DNA from: an uncultured Pelagibacteraceae bacterium
Lineage (GTDB): Bacteria; Pseudomonadota; Alphaproteobacteria; Pelagibacterales; Pelagibacteraceae
Reading direction: 5' to 3'
Length of the DNA: 20,927 nucleotides
Assembly: GCA_902554135.1 (NCBI GenBank)
Contig: CACDNJ010000009.1
Location: forward strand, 1 to 20,927
The first letter of the stretch is position 1. The number at the start of each line of letters is the position of its first letter. The translations under genes were made by a program, and so were the position numbers. Shown in pieces: positions 6,923 through 15,874 of this stretch. A model generated the notes under the pieces. That model was not told where the DNA came from. It did no database searches and saw only the letters and a program-made list of their open reading frames with translations.

Positions 6923-8296
6923 TTAAAAGATAAAGAAAGCTTTTTTTTGTTCTTTAAAACTTTTTATCATTAGGCCTCTGGCTATTAAAAGTACAAAAAA
7001 TCCCATAATCCAATTCATAATGAGTAGACCATAAAATATATCATCAAAATAACCATTCATAATATTTATAACTATCCAAAGAATAACAAATGGTAAAAGA
7101 ACCATTCTAAAAAGATTCATGTAAAATATAAAATAACTTTTTTTAAGAGCCGCAAATAACGCATGTGAAATAAAAAAGATTGGATAGACTGGACATATAA
7201 ATGCAGTAATTTTTAAATAACTGGATCCAAACTTAATTACTTCAAGATCATTTGAAAAAATACGGATAATAGGTTCAGATAATAAATAGATTATAATTCC
7301 AGAAAAACACATAACCAACATCCCAATTGACACTCCTTTAAAATAAACTTCTCGAACTCGATCATATCTTCTGGCACCAAAGTTTTGACCGGCTATTGAT
7401 AATACTGCGGTATTCAGACCTATTATAGGTAAGATAAATATCTGTTCAAATCTTAATGCCGATCCATAACCTGCTATGGCTTTATCTCCAAAAATAATTA
7501 AAAAATACAATAAAATAAAACCTCCTATTGAAACCATAAAAAGACTAAAAGTTATAGGTATAGCTTGATCAAAAATATTTCTAAAAAAATTCCTTCTAAT
7601 ATAAAAGTTTTCAATCTTTGGAACGATTTTTATCTCTAATTTATTAACTTTAAAATATAAATAAATACATCCAACAAATTGGATCAATATTGTTGAGATT
7701 GCTAATCCAGCAATTCCAAATGCTGGAATAAAAAACAAACCAAATATAAAAATAGGATTTAATATTATATTAGCTATTATTCCTACTAACATAAAATTTC
7801 TAAAACTTTTTGTATCGCCTTGAGAATTTAGTATTGAATTGAATGAAAATTGTATCAAGAAAATAATAGTGCCTAAAAAAATAATATCGGTATATTTTTT
7901 TGCCAATATTATACTTTCTTCACTGTTTCCCATAAATTTAAGAAGATCATAAGAAAAATAGATTCCAATAAAGCTAATAAAAATCGAAAGGGAAATGGCA
8001 TACACGATAGTATTGTGGGCATAAATAGATGCCGCAATTCTATTTTTTTCTCCAATAGAATTAGCAATTAAAGAGTTACAACCGGACACTATTCCAATAC
8101 CTGCGGCAATTATTATGAAATAAAGAGGAAAAGATTTTGCAAGGGCAGCTAAAGATTCTGGAGATATTTTTCCAGCATAAAATGTGTCTATAATATTAAA
8201 TAAAGTTTGAAATAAACTTCCTGTACTAGCTGGAATAGCTATTTGTTTGAGCAATCTTCCAATTGGATTTGAGGTTAAATTTAATTTTTTATCCAA
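6923..8296 (-). CDS. MATE-family multidrug/cation antiporter
   Basis: Inner-membrane secondary transporter of the multidrug and toxic compound extrusion family, expected to export organic cations or drugs using a sodium or proton gradient. The 457-residue protein matches the usual 440-480 and shows about 12 hydrophobic segments in two related halves. Family-typical features include the N-terminal PIGRLLKQIAIPA with FNIIDTFYAGKIS, the GxGIVSGCNSLIANSIGEKN stretch after the second segment, a SILNSQGDTK loop, and the NIILNPIFIFGLF plus AGLAISTI region that closes the first half. Substrate cannot be read from the sequence. It starts 8 bases after trhO, so it is co-transcribed with gatCAB-methyltransferase-trhO, and it is followed by tRNA-Ser. 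There is no obvious link to its tRNA-related neighbours; it could also export a metabolite. Confidence 0.9.
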   Translation of the reverse strand: MDKKLNLTSNPIGRLLKQIAIPASTGSLFQTLFNIIDTFYAGKISPESLAALAKSFPLYFIIIAAGIGIVSGCNSLIANSIGEKNRIAASIYAHNTIVYAISLSIFISFIGIYFSYDLLKFMGNSEESIILAKKYTDIIFLGTIIFLIQFSFNSILNSQGDTKSFRNFMLVGIIANIILNPIFIFGLFFIPAFGIAGLAISTILIQFVGCIYLYFKVNKLEIKIVPKIENFYIRRNFFRNIFDQAIPITFSLFMVSIGGFILLYFLIIFGDKAIAGYGSALRFEQIFILPIIGLNTAVLSIAGQNFGARRYDRVREVYFKGVSIGMLVMCFSGIIIYLLSEPIIRIFSNDLEVIKFGSSYLKITAFICPVYPIFFISHALFAALKKSYFIFYMNLFRMVLLPFVILWIVINIMNGYFDDIFYGLLIMNWIMGFFVLLIARGLMIKSFKEQKKAFFIF

Positions 8297-8304
8297 TTTT
8301 TACC

Positions 8305-9210
8305 TCAATAATATTCTTTTTGGAAAATATGTTTTTTACCCATTTTTTTTGCGATTAAAATTTGTTTTTGTCTCATAGCAAATCTTTCTTTTTGTGAATC
8401 TGTAAGATAATCATGACATTTAGGACAGGAAATACCTTCTACATATTTTTTAGATTTTTTCTCTTCCATTGATACTGGCTTTCTGCACCCGCTACACATT
8501 GAGTGGCTTCCGACTTGTAATTTATGTTTAACCGAAACTCTATTGTCAAAAACGTAGCACTCCCCTTTCCATAAACTTTGTTTTTTATTAATTTTTTTTA
8601 GGTAGTTCAATATTCCACCTTTTAATTGAAATATGTTTTTAAATCCTTTTCTTTTTAAATAAACAGAGGCCTTTTCACATCTAATTCCTCCTGTACAAAA
8701 CATCGCAATTTTATTTTTTTTATTAAATTTTTTTAAATATTTTGGAAAATCTCTAAAATGATTTATCTTAGGATTTTCCGCGCCTTTGAATGTTCCAACC
8801 TCATACTCAAAGGATTTCCTTGCATCTATTATTTTTATATCTTTTTCTTTTAATAATAAATTCCATTTTTTAGGTTCAACAGAATTTTTAAGCTTTTCTG
8901 ATTCTAAAACCTGCATTCCTATTGGGATAACTTCTTTTTTAATTTTCACCTTTCCTCTGTGGAAAGGTTGAAAACTACTTGTAGAACTATTTTCGGAATC
9001 AAAGTTTTTAATTTTACAAATATTCTTTAATTCTTTATTGATTTTTTGAATGTTATTTTTTTTACCAGAAATGGTGCCGTTAATTCCTTCCTTTGAAAAA
9101 ATTATGGTTCCTCTTACATTGTTTTTTATTAATTTTTTTTGGAAAGCTTTTCTAAGCTTTTTAAGACTAGATAATTTTTTAAATTTATAAAATCCAAAAA
9201 TATAAAACAT
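8305..9210 (-). CDS. trhO: tRNA uridine(34) hydroxylase TrhO (YceA-type rhodanese)
   Basis: Oxygen-dependent enzyme that hydroxylates wobble uridine U34 to 5-hydroxyuridine (ho5U) in certain tRNAs. The 301-residue protein has the family layout. An N-terminal acylphosphatase-like domain (about 1-90) includes GTIIFSKEGINGTISG (residues 34-49). A rhodanese domain (about 110-210) carries the loop CTGGIRCEKAS with C172 and C178. A C-terminal cysteine cluster CxxC...CPKC follows WKGECYVFDNRVSVKH, which is characteristic of this family and absent from simple rhodaneses. It abuts the stop codon of the methyltransferase gene with no gap and is followed 8 bases later by the MATE gene. In known systems ho5U is further methylated (mo5U) or carboxymethylated (cmo5U); the neighbouring methyltransferase is therefore a candidate partner. 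Confidence 0.93.
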   Translation of the reverse strand: MFYIFGFYKFKKLSSLKKLRKAFQKKLIKNNVRGTIIFSKEGINGTISGKKNNIQKINKELKNICKIKNFDSENSSTSSFQPFHRGKVKIKKEVIPIGMQVLESEKLKNSVEPKKWNLLLKEKDIKIIDARKSFEYEVGTFKGAENPKINHFRDFPKYLKKFNKKNKIAMFCTGGIRCEKASVYLKRKGFKNIFQLKGGILNYLKKINKKQSLWKGECYVFDNRVSVKHKLQVGSHSMCSGCRKPVSMEEKKSKKYVEGISCPKCHDYLTDSQKERFAMRQKQILIAKKMGKKHIFQKEYY

Positions 9211-9867
9211 TTAAATTTTCCTACAAATAGTTACCCCATCACCTAATGGCAAAATGGTTTTTTCTACCCTATCATCTTTCTTAATAAAAGAATTAAATTC
9301 TCTAATTATATTGGTTAATCGATCATTTTTATTAGGATCAGCAACATCTCCCTTCCACAAAACGTTGTCTATAAGTATAAATCCGTTATTTTTAACAAGC
9401 TCTAAAGATAAATTGTAATAATTCTTATAGTTCTCTTTGTCTGCATCAATAAAAATCATATCAAAGATTTTTTTATCATCTTTCAATTTTTTAAGAGTAT
9501 TCATTGCTGGTCCTAAAATAACTTTCACCTTTTTATCTAAATTAGCTTTTTTAAAAAAATTTTTAGCGGCTTCTGAAGTTTCTCTATTAATATCCAAACA
9601 AGTAATGTTTCCATCTTTTGGTATAGCAAGGCCCATTGATAAAGCGCTATAACCTGTAAAAGTTCCAATTTCTAAAATATTCTTTATTTTATTTGTTTTT
9701 ATAAAAAATTGAAAAAAATAGGCTTGAGTTACTGAAATCTGCATTTTTTTAACATCACCTAAACTTTTATTGTGATTCAATATTTCTTTTTGGACAGGAT
9801 GTAGATCGTAGCTATGATCGGAGATATATTTTTCCAATCTCTCATTAATTTCTAGACTCTTAATCAT
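9211..9867 (-). CDS. SAM-dependent O-methyltransferase (COG4122/CCoAOMT family), possible tRNA ho5U34 methyltransferase
   Basis: Class I methyltransferase of 218 residues, the size of single-domain bacterial COG4122 O-methyltransferases. The SAM-binding motif [12 protein letters not shown] is at 65-76, an acidic LDIN after strand 2 at 91-94, the metal/substrate motif IDADKENY at 140-147, and DNVLWKGDV at 167-175 with D167-N168. These match the divalent-metal site of caffeoyl-CoA O-methyltransferase-like enzymes. The family acts on varied catechol-like hydroxyls and also includes B. subtilis TrmR (YrrM), which methylates 5-hydroxyuridine-34 in tRNA to 5-methoxyuridine. Direct abutment to trhO, which makes that substrate, makes a TrmR-like role attractive, but this is inference. 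Some details (IDADKENY) look more like the small-molecule branch. The start overlaps the gatB stop by four bases (ATGA), so it is coupled to gatB. Confidence 0.85.
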   Translation of the reverse strand: MIKSLEINERLEKYISDHSYDLHPVQKEILNHNKSLGDVKKMQISVTQAYFFQFFIKTNKIKNILEIGTFTGYSALSMGLAIPKDGNITCLDINRETSEAAKNFFKKANLDKKVKVILGPAMNTLKKLKDDKKIFDMIFIDADKENYKNYYNLSLELVKNNGFILIDNVLWKGDVADPNKNDRLTNIIREFNSFIKKDDRVEKTILPLGDGVTICRKI

Positions 9868-11333
9868 TTTTTTAATTTTTCTTTTAGAATATCATTAACT
9901 AATTTTGGATTAGCCTTCCCAGATGAAGCTTTCATGATTTCCCCAACGAAGAATCCGTAGAGTTTTTCTTTTCCAGACTTATATTCTGAAACTTTGTCCG
10001 AATTATCTTTTAAAACTTTAATTACAATTTTTTCTAGCTCTTTAGGATCGCTTTGTTGTTTCAATCCCTTTTCTTTTATAATTCTTGATGGTTCTCCTCC
10101 AGTCTCAACCATTATTTCAAATACTTTCTTTGCTATTTTTCCTGAAATTTCACCAGAACTAATAGCATTAATTAGTGAGGCAAGGTTTTTTGGTGATACA
10201 GGTGAATTTTTTATATCTAAATTTTTTTCATTTAAAACGGCAAAGAGCTCAACAATTATCCAGTTTTTAGCAAGTTTTATATCTGCGTTTTTTATTACTT
10301 CTTCAAAATATTTTGAAATATTAATCTCTGAAACCAAAACATTCGCTTCGTAAGGTGTTAATTTGAATTTTTTAATAAACCTGTCTTTCTTTTGATCTGG
10401 TAGTTCTGGTAATTTTTTTTTCAAACTATCAACAAAACTTTGTTTGATTTCTAAGGGTAATAAGTCTGGATCAGGAAAGTACCTGTAGTCATGTGCCTCT
10501 TCTTTTGATCTCATTGATCTAGTTTGATTTTTTTTTGTGTCAAAAAGTCTAGTTTCTTGTTCTATTGCTTTTCCTGATTCAAGTAATTCAATTTGTCTTT
10601 TTGCTTCTGAGTCGATGGCCATTTCCATGAATTTAATTGAATTTACATTTTTTATTTCACATCTAGTTCCAAATTTTTTTTCTCCTTTTTTTCTTACAGA
10701 AACATTTACATCAGCTCTTAAAGAACCTTCTTGCATATTTCCATCACAGGTACCAAGATATCTCATTATTGATCTAAGTTTTTTAACATAAGAGTTTACC
10801 TCGTCTGGAGATCTTAAGTCTGGCTTGCTTACAATTTCCATCAAAGCAACTCCTGATCTATTTAAATCAACAAAAGTATTATCCGGACTTAAATCATGTA
10901 TACTTTTTCCAGCGTCTTGTTCTAAATGCAGTCTTTCAATACCAATTTTTTTACTACCATAAGGCATATCAAGAGTAACCATGCCTTCTCCAACTATAGG
11001 GTTTTTATATTGAGATATTTGATAACCAGCTGGCAAATCAGCATAAAAATAATTTTTTCTATCAAATATGGAGTGTAAATTAATTTTAGCATTCAAACCT
11101 AACCCAGTTTTAACAGCTTGCTCTATACAATATTGGTTTATAACAGGAAGCATGCCTGGAAACGCAGAGTCTACCAAACTAACTTGGGTATTTGGTTTTC
11201 CACCAAACTTTGTAGATGATCCAGAAAATAATTTTGATTCAGAAATAACTTGGGCATGTACCTCTAAGCCAATAATTACTTCCCAGCTATTTTTTTCAGT
11301 TTTTATAAAATAATCAAATTTATCTTTTTCCAT
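9864..11333 (-). CDS. gatB: Asp/Glu-tRNA(Asn/Gln) amidotransferase subunit B
   Basis: The tRNA-binding and kinase subunit of GatCAB, which activates the side chain of misacylated Glu-tRNA(Gln) and/or Asp-tRNA(Asn) with ATP and amidates it with ammonia channelled from GatA. The 489-residue protein is full length. It begins with [12 protein letters not shown] (residues 17-28), then [30 protein letters not shown] and [12 protein letters not shown], all in the catalytic cradle. DVNVSVR and RCEIKNVNS follow in the middle. The C-terminal helical and YqeY-like tail domain ends with [23 protein letters not shown]. It lies three bases after gatA and overlaps the downstream methyltransferase start by four bases. 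Presence of GatCAB predicts that at least one of glutaminyl- or asparaginyl-tRNA is made indirectly. Confidence 0.98.
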   Translation of the reverse strand: MEKDKFDYFIKTEKNSWEVIIGLEVHAQVISESKLFSGSSTKFGGKPNTQVSLVDSAFPGMLPVINQYCIEQAVKTGLGLNAKINLHSIFDRKNYFYADLPAGYQISQYKNPIVGEGMVTLDMPYGSKKIGIERLHLEQDAGKSIHDLSPDNTFVDLNRSGVALMEIVSKPDLRSPDEVNSYVKKLRSIMRYLGTCDGNMQEGSLRADVNVSVRKKGEKKFGTRCEIKNVNSIKFMEMAIDSEAKRQIELLESGKAIEQETRLFDTKKNQTRSMRSKEEAHDYRYFPDPDLLPLEIKQSFVDSLKKKLPELPDQKKDRFIKKFKLTPYEANVLVSEINISKYFEEVIKNADIKLAKNWIIVELFAVLNEKNLDIKNSPVSPKNLASLINAISSGEISGKIAKKVFEIMVETGGEPSRIIKEKGLKQQSDPKELEKIVIKVLKDNSDKVSEYKSGKEKLYGFFVGEIMKASSGKANPKLVNDILKEKLKK

Positions 11334-11336
11334 AAA

Positions 11337-12794
11337 TTATTCCCACCATCTCTTTATAGGCTGTTTAAAAGCAATATTTTTTTCCATTGCAAAAGCTATA
11401 TTTAAAATTTTTTGTTCATCTAGTGCTTTTGTTATAAGTTGAAGTCCCAAAGGATGTCCTTTGTCATCTTGTCCGGCCGGTATTGAAATTGCTGGAATGC
11501 CAGCCAAATTAACCGGTACGGTAAATATGTCGTTTAAATACATGGATATTGGATCGTTGGTTTTTTCCCCAATTTTAAAAGCTGAGCTTGGAGTGGATGG
11601 GGTTAAAATAGCGTCTACATTTTTAAAACACTTATCAAAATCATTTTTGATTAACTTTCTTACTTTCTGTGCCTTAAGATAGTATGCGTCGTAATAACCT
11701 GATGATAAAACATAAGTTCCAATAAGAATTCTTCTTTTTACTTCGTCTCCAAATCCTTCTCCCCTGGTGTTCTCATACATTTCTATAAGATTTTTTCCTT
11801 TTTTAGATCTATATCCGTATTTAACACCGTCGTAACGAGCCAAGTTTGAAGAAGCTTCTGCAGGTGCAACTATATAATAAGTTGGTAGAGCATACTTTGT
11901 ATGAGGAAGTGAGATGTCAACAATTTTCGCTCCAGATTTTTTTAGTATATCTATTCCCTTTTTCCAAAGATTGTCTATTTCTTTCGGCATATTATCCACT
12001 CTGTACTCTTTGGGTATTCCAATTTTTAATCCTTTTATTTTTTCATTTAAATTTTTTGAATATTTTTCCTTTTTTTTATTTATGGAAGTAGAATCTTTTT
12101 CATCATATCCTGACATTGCTTCTAGGAGTAAAGCACAATCCTCAACGTTTTTTGTCATTGGACCAGCTTGGTCAAGTGAAGACGCAAAAGCAACTATTCC
12201 CCATCTGGAGCAAAGACCGTAAGTAGGTTTTAATCCTACAGTTCCAGTAAAAGATGCTGGTTGTCTAATTGAGCCGCCAGTGTCTGTACCTATTGTTGCT
12301 GGAGTAAGATTTGCTGCCAAAGCACTTGCAGATCCTCCTGAAGATCCTCCTGGAACCAAATCTTTACCTACCGGATTAATTGTGTTTCCAAAATAACTTG
12401 TTTCATTAGAAGAACCCATAGCAAATTCATCACAGTTAAGTTTGCCGAGTAAAACAGCTCCCTCAGACCATAAATTATTAGTAACTGTGGATTCATATGT
12501 AGGAATAAAATTTTCCAAAATTTTACTCCCTGCTGTAGTCTTAACATTTTTTGTGCAAAATAAATCTTTAACAGCCAATGGTACGCCCGCAAGTAAACCA
12601 TCAAAATTTTTTTTGTTATCAAAATTTTTTGCGTTCTTTAAACTCTCATCAAAACAAGTTGTTATAAAACAATTCAATTTTTTACTCTTTTGAATATTCT
12701 TAATGAAATAATTTGTTATTTCCAAAGAAGATAATTTTTTTGTTTTAATTAAATTTACAATTTCTGATAGTGAGCTTTTATTAAAATCGGACAT
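11337..12794 (-). CDS. gatA: Asp/Glu-tRNA(Asn/Gln) amidotransferase subunit A
   Basis: Amidase-signature subunit that hydrolyses glutamine to supply ammonia to GatB. The 485-residue length is normal. The Ser-cisSer-Lys triad is visible: K76 in PLAVKDLF, S151 in [10 protein letters not shown], and the nucleophile S175 in [11 protein letters not shown], each three positions before the S. aureus GatA residues as I recall them. FGNTINP precedes the glycine-rich stretch, and GLKPTYG and SSLDQAGP follow, as in the family. The C-terminal half has the [14 protein letters not shown] helix and the AILTPSTP region. It sits 2 bases after gatC and 3 bases before gatB, in the order C-A-B. Confidence 0.98.
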   Translation of the reverse strand: MSDFNKSSLSEIVNLIKTKKLSSLEITNYFIKNIQKSKKLNCFITTCFDESLKNAKNFDNKKNFDGLLAGVPLAVKDLFCTKNVKTTAGSKILENFIPTYESTVTNNLWSEGAVLLGKLNCDEFAMGSSNETSYFGNTINPVGKDLVPGGSSGGSASALAANLTPATIGTDTGGSIRQPASFTGTVGLKPTYGLCSRWGIVAFASSLDQAGPMTKNVEDCALLLEAMSGYDEKDSTSINKKKEKYSKNLNEKIKGLKIGIPKEYRVDNMPKEIDNLWKKGIDILKKSGAKIVDISLPHTKYALPTYYIVAPAEASSNLARYDGVKYGYRSKKGKNLIEMYENTRGEGFGDEVKRRILIGTYVLSSGYYDAYYLKAQKVRKLIKNDFDKCFKNVDAILTPSTPSSAFKIGEKTNDPISMYLNDIFTVPVNLAGIPAISIPAGQDDKGHPLGLQLITKALDEQKILNIAFAMEKNIAFKQPIKRWWE

Positions 12795-12796
12795 AC

Positions 12797-13084
12797 TTAC
12801 TCAACTACTTTCGGAACGATAAAAAAATCTTCGTTTTTTTCGGGAGAATTTTTTAATATCTCATTCTTTATTTTACCGTCATTAATTTTGTCAGTTCTGG
12901 GGTCAAGAGTTTTATCTATTACAGAGGTTAAGGGCTCTGTTTTTTTTGTGTCTAACTTGTTAAGTTGTTCTACAAAATTTAATATTGAGGCTAAATCTTT
13001 AGATAGAGATTCTAACTTGCTGTCATCAAGAGAAATTCTAGATAGTTTCGCAACTTTTTTAACTTGGTTTTTATCTATAGACAT
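12797..13084 (-). CDS. gatC: Asp/Glu-tRNA(Asn/Gln) amidotransferase subunit C
   Basis: Small 95-residue subunit that wraps GatA and GatB and stabilises the amidotransferase. It has the standard pattern: N-terminal [12 protein letters not shown] (residues 9-20), a helical stretch [13 protein letters not shown] (34-46), then TEPLTSV, and a C-terminal [12 protein letters not shown], where the FxVPKVVE ending is highly typical. It is first gene of the minus-strand run gatC-gatA-gatB-methyltransferase-trhO-MATE and diverges from ruvX across 53 bases. Divergence of gatCAB from ruvX-pyrB is a familiar alphaproteobacterial layout. Confidence 0.96.
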   Translation of the reverse strand: MSIDKNQVKKVAKLSRISLDDSKLESLSKDLASILNFVEQLNKLDTKKTEPLTSVIDKTLDPRTDKINDGKIKNEILKNSPEKNEDFFIVPKVVE

Positions 13085-13103
13085 CTATAAACTATGTTTT
13101 AGT

Positions 13104-13131
13104 TTGATTAGAAAGTGAAGTAAAATATAAC
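13104..13131 (+). promoter_or_regulatory. Candidate promoter for ruvX, possibly leaderless
   Basis: TTGATT (13104-13109) and TATAAC (13126-13131) are 16 bases apart in the 53-base divergent gap. A start about seven bases downstream falls at the ruvX ATG at 13138, so a leaderless or near-leaderless mRNA is suggested. No ribosome-binding site is visible before that ATG. The match is moderate, in AT-rich DNA. Confidence 0.3.
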
Positions 13132-13132
13132 A
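13124..13132 (-). promoter_or_regulatory. Candidate extended -10 promoter for gatCAB
   Basis: The minus strand reads TGtTATATT (13132-13124), an extended -10 element; the best -35 is weak. Transcription would begin near 13117, about 33 bases before the gatC ATG. It overlaps the -10 of the opposing ruvX promoter candidate. Confidence 0.3.
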
Positions 13133-13137
13133 TATTC

Positions 13138-13593
13138 ATGCAAGATATTGAAGATTTTAAGAAATCTATGGGAAAGAAATCTAGATTATTAGGTATCGAC
13201 CCTGGTAAAAAAAGGGTTGGTTTAGCTATATCAGATGAAGACAAACTTGTTTCCACACCTTTAAAAACTATTATTAAAAAAAATAATTCTGATCTTGTTA
13301 AAGAGATTAATGAAATAATTGGAGAAAATAATATAAAAGGAATCGTTGTTGGAAACCCTATAAATATGGATGGTTCAAAAGGTCCTTCTGCTCAATCAGC
13401 AAACGATTTTGCTAAATATCTATCAAATAATATTTCAATACCTGTCACAATGTGGGATGAAAGGCTATCAAGCGAAGCTGCCTTCAATTTATCAAGCAAT
13501 TTGGACATAAATACATCAAAAAAAGTTGAAAAATTAGACCAAAACGCGGCTTCATTTATATTGCAAGGGGCTATTGATTATATAAGGCGATAA
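13138..13593 (+). CDS. ruvX: RuvX/YqgF, RNase H-fold nuclease (pre-16S rRNA processing / Holliday junction resolvase-like)
   Basis: RNase H-like nuclease implicated in 16S rRNA 5'-end maturation (E. coli YqgF) and described as resolvase-like in other bacteria. Length is 151 residues. The first acidic residue D21 lies in LLGIDPGKKRVGLAISD, with VVGNPINMDGSKGPSA at 70-85, WDERLSS (106-112, with D107 and E108) and the final EKLDQNAASFILQGAIDY with D134, which completes the RNase H acidic set. I chose the ATG at 13138; a second ATG at 13168 would also keep the domain, but alphaproteobacterial members commonly carry a short N-terminal extension like this one. It leads the plus-strand run to topA and the RidA gene, with pyrB starting 44 bases after its stop. 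Confidence 0.93.
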   Translation: MQDIEDFKKSMGKKSRLLGIDPGKKRVGLAISDEDKLVSTPLKTIIKKNNSDLVKEINEIIGENNIKGIVVGNPINMDGSKGPSAQSANDFAKYLSNNISIPVTMWDERLSSEAAFNLSSNLDINTSKKVEKLDQNAASFILQGAIDYIRR

Positions 13594-13600
13594 ATAACTT

Positions 13601-13608
13601 GCTATGAT
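13601..13608 (+). promoter_or_regulatory. Candidate extended -10 promoter upstream of pyrB
   Basis: In the 44-base gap between ruvX and pyrB, TGcTATGAT (TG at 13600-13601, TATGAT at 13603-13608) matches an extended -10. A TTGATT lies 23 bases upstream, too far for a normal -35. Transcription would start near 13615, giving a leader of about 23 bases. It could drive pyrB-pyrC'-plsY separately from ruvX. Confidence 0.35.
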
Positions 13609-13637
13609 AGTACAAAAGGCCTATAGAGTTAATTTTA

Positions 13638-14582
13638 ATGGCGGTTATAAAAAAATTTTCAGCTGTTAAAAAAGTCCAAGAACACCTCTTAGGAATCCAA
13701 AATCTATCTATTCAAGAAGCAAATCTTATCTTAGATGAAGCAAAAAATTTTATAAAACTAAATAGAAGTGCTTCTAAAAAATTAGACTTATTAAGGGGAA
13801 AAACACAAATTAATTTATTTTTCGAACCCTCTACTCGAACTCAAAGTTCGTTTGAACTTGCTGGTAAGAGATTGGGTGCCGATGTAATGACAATGAATGT
13901 TGGAAATTCTTCGTTAAAAAAAGGTGAAACTATATTAGACACAGCAATGTCTCTTAACGCCATGCATCCTGATATTATAGTGGTTAGACACCAAGATTCT
14001 GGGGCTCCAAATCTTTTATCTCAAAAAGTTAATTGTGCTGTAATTAATGCTGGAGATGGTTTGAGAGAACATCCTACTCAAGCTCTTTTAGATGCGTTAA
14101 CAATAATTAATAGAAAAGGAAGAATTGAAGGTTTAAAAATTGCTGTTTGTGGAGACATACTTCATTCTCGAGTAGCTAGATCAAACATTTATTTATTAAA
14201 CATGCTTGGAGCAGAAGTTAATGTCATTGCTCCCAAAACTTTAATGCCCAACTCAATAAATAAGCTTGGTGTTAAAGGGTTTACAAATATGAAAGAAGGT
14301 CTGAAATCCTGTGATATCGTTATGATGCTTAGATTACAAAATGAAAGAATGGCAGGTTCCTTCTTGCCTTCAAAAAGAGAGTACTATGAATACTTTGGTT
14401 TAACACCTGACAAATTAAAATTTGCAAAAAAAGATGCTTTGATAATGCACCCTGGTCCAATGAATAGAGGTGTTGAAATAGATACAAAACTTGCTGACGA
14501 TATCAATGTTAGCTTAGTTAAAGAACAAGTAGAGCTAGGAGTGGCTGTAAGAATGGCATGTTTAAAGCTGTACTGTAAATAA
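13638..14582 (+). CDS. pyrB: Aspartate carbamoyltransferase catalytic subunit
   Basis: Joins carbamoyl phosphate and aspartate to give carbamoyl aspartate, the second step of pyrimidine synthesis. The 314-residue protein has the standard length. The carbamoyl-phosphate motif [11 protein letters not shown] is at 63-73; the lysine-bearing loop [12 protein letters not shown] follows at about 91-102. [10 protein letters not shown] and [15 protein letters not shown] are in the middle, and [12 protein letters not shown] (271-282) lies in the aspartate domain. No pyrI regulatory subunit is present. The stop overlaps the next start by one base (TAATG), pairing it tightly with a pyrC homologue that looks catalytically dead. 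This is the class of ATCase known, in Pseudomonas, to assemble with an inactive dihydroorotase-like chain. Confidence 0.97.
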   Translation: MAVIKKFSAVKKVQEHLLGIQNLSIQEANLILDEAKNFIKLNRSASKKLDLLRGKTQINLFFEPSTRTQSSFELAGKRLGADVMTMNVGNSSLKKGETILDTAMSLNAMHPDIIVVRHQDSGAPNLLSQKVNCAVINAGDGLREHPTQALLDALTIINRKGRIEGLKIAVCGDILHSRVARSNIYLLNMLGAEVNVIAPKTLMPNSINKLGVKGFTNMKEGLKSCDIVMMLRLQNERMAGSFLPSKREYYEYFGLTPDKLKFAKKDALIMHPGPMNRGVEIDTKLADDINVSLVKEQVELGVAVRMACLKLYCK

Positions 14583-15874
14583 TGAAAGAAAAATATTTTA
14601 TAAACGCCAGAATAATTGACCCATCACAAAATCTCGACGAAGTTGGAGGAGTCATAGTTGATGAAAAAGGCAAGATTAAATCTGTAGGCAAAAATGTTAA
14701 AAAGGGAAATATCCCAACTAAAGCAGAAAAAATCGATTTAAAGGGTAAAATTTTAATACCGGGAATAGTAGACATGAAGGTGTTTATTGGAGAACCTGGT
14801 TTTGAATATAAAGAAAATTTTAGAACTTTAAGTAATGCTGCTCTATCTGGTGGTGTTACGTCCGTGGTATCAATGCCTAATACAAGCCCAGTAATAGATA
14901 ATGTATCTATGGTAGACTTTATACTTAGAAGAGGAAGAGATAAAGCCAGTATAAATATTTATCCATCAGCAACTTTGACAAGAAATATGGATGGAAAACT
15001 TATGACTGAGCTTGGTTTGTTATCTAAAAAAGGAATAATTGGATTCACTGATGCAACAAAAACTATTCAAAATTCCGAGATGATGTCCAGAATCATGAAC
15101 TATGCTTCTGACATTGATGTCCTTGTAATGCAACATCCTGAAGATCATGAGCTTTCAAAAGGAAGATGTATTAGCGAGGGAGAAGTTTCAACAAGACTTG
15201 GTTTACAAGGCATACCCTATATTGCTGAAAAAATTATTATTGAAAGAGATTTGTCTCTTTTGGAAGAATACCCATGTAGATATCACATATCACAATTATC
15301 ATCCGCAAAATCTGTAGAGGTAATAAAAAAATATAAAAAAAATGGTTTAAAATTTTCTACCGGTGTGTCTGTTAATAATCTTTCACTTAATGAAAATGAT
15401 ATAGGAGATTTTAAAACTTTTATGAAGGTTTCTCCTCCTTTAAGAAAGGAAGAAGATAGAAAAGCTTTAATTCAAGGTATCAAAGATGGTTTAATAGATG
15501 TAATAGTGTCTGATCATAAGCCAGAAGATGAGGAAAGCAAAAGGCTTCCATTTGCACAGGCTGCTGAAGGCTCAATTGGAATTGAAACTCTTCTGTCTCT
15601 TGCTTTAGAACTTTATCATAATGGTTCTCTACCCTTAAAAAAAATAATAGAAACTATTACTTGCAATCCTGCAAAAATATTAAAAATCAAAAAAGGTACT
15701 TTAAAAAAAGGGTCTGATGCTGATTTATGTATTTTTGATCTTGATCAACCATGGAAAGTGGATGTTTCAAAATTAAAATCGAAATCTAAAAATGCCGCAA
15801 TAGAAAATAGAAAGCTTCAAGGAAAAGTTGTAATGACTTATCTAAATGGAGAAAGTGTTTTTAACCTACAGTGA
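14582..15874 (+). CDS. Dihydroorotase-like protein (PyrC'/PyrX type), probably non-catalytic partner of PyrB
   Basis: Amidohydrolase-fold protein of 430 residues, clearly of the type I dihydroorotase family: the N-terminal beta-sandwich and IPGIVDM, the GGVTSVVSMPNTSPVIDN stretch (90-107), LNENDIGDFKTFMKVSPPLR (269-288) and the C-terminal KKGSDADLCIFD. Active members have an HxH metal motif in D-x-H-x-H-x-R-E-P-G; here this reads DMKVFIGEPG, with K66 and F68 in place of the two histidines. Other metal-site residues persist: D157, H185, H235 and D311. Loss of HxH argues against dihydroorotase activity. Similar sequences (D-M-R-V-F) are, as I recall, common in alphaproteobacteria and are annotated pyrC. 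In Pseudomonas an inactive PyrC' is needed to assemble active ATCase, so a structural role beside PyrB is likely. A true pyrC should exist elsewhere in the genome. Confidence 0.88.
   Translation: MKEKYFINARIIDPSQNLDEVGGVIVDEKGKIKSVGKNVKKGNIPTKAEKIDLKGKILIPGIVDMKVFIGEPGFEYKENFRTLSNAALSGGVTSVVSMPNTSPVIDNVSMVDFILRRGRDKASINIYPSATLTRNMDGKLMTELGLLSKKGIIGFTDATKTIQNSEMMSRIMNYASDIDVLVMQHPEDHELSKGRCISEGEVSTRLGLQGIPYIAEKIIIERDLSLLEEYPCRYHISQLSSAKSVEVIKKYKKNGLKFSTGVSVNNLSLNENDIGDFKTFMKVSPPLRKEEDRKALIQGIKDGLIDVIVSDHKPEDEESKRLPFAQAAEGSIGIETLLSLALELYHNGSLPLKKIIETITCNPAKILKIKKGTLKKGSDADLCIFDLDQPWKVDVSKLKSKSKNAAIENRKLQGKVVMTYLNGESVFNLQ

Noticed and set aside
11846..12222. Two overlapping plus-strand reading frames opposite gatA
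   Set aside because: gatA is fully conserved on the other strand; these have low-complexity composition and no start context.
13638..15874. Frameshift or pseudogene status of the pyrC homologue
   Set aside because: The frame is open over 430 codons with well conserved segments; only the HxH is changed, which indicates a maintained non-catalytic role rather than decay.
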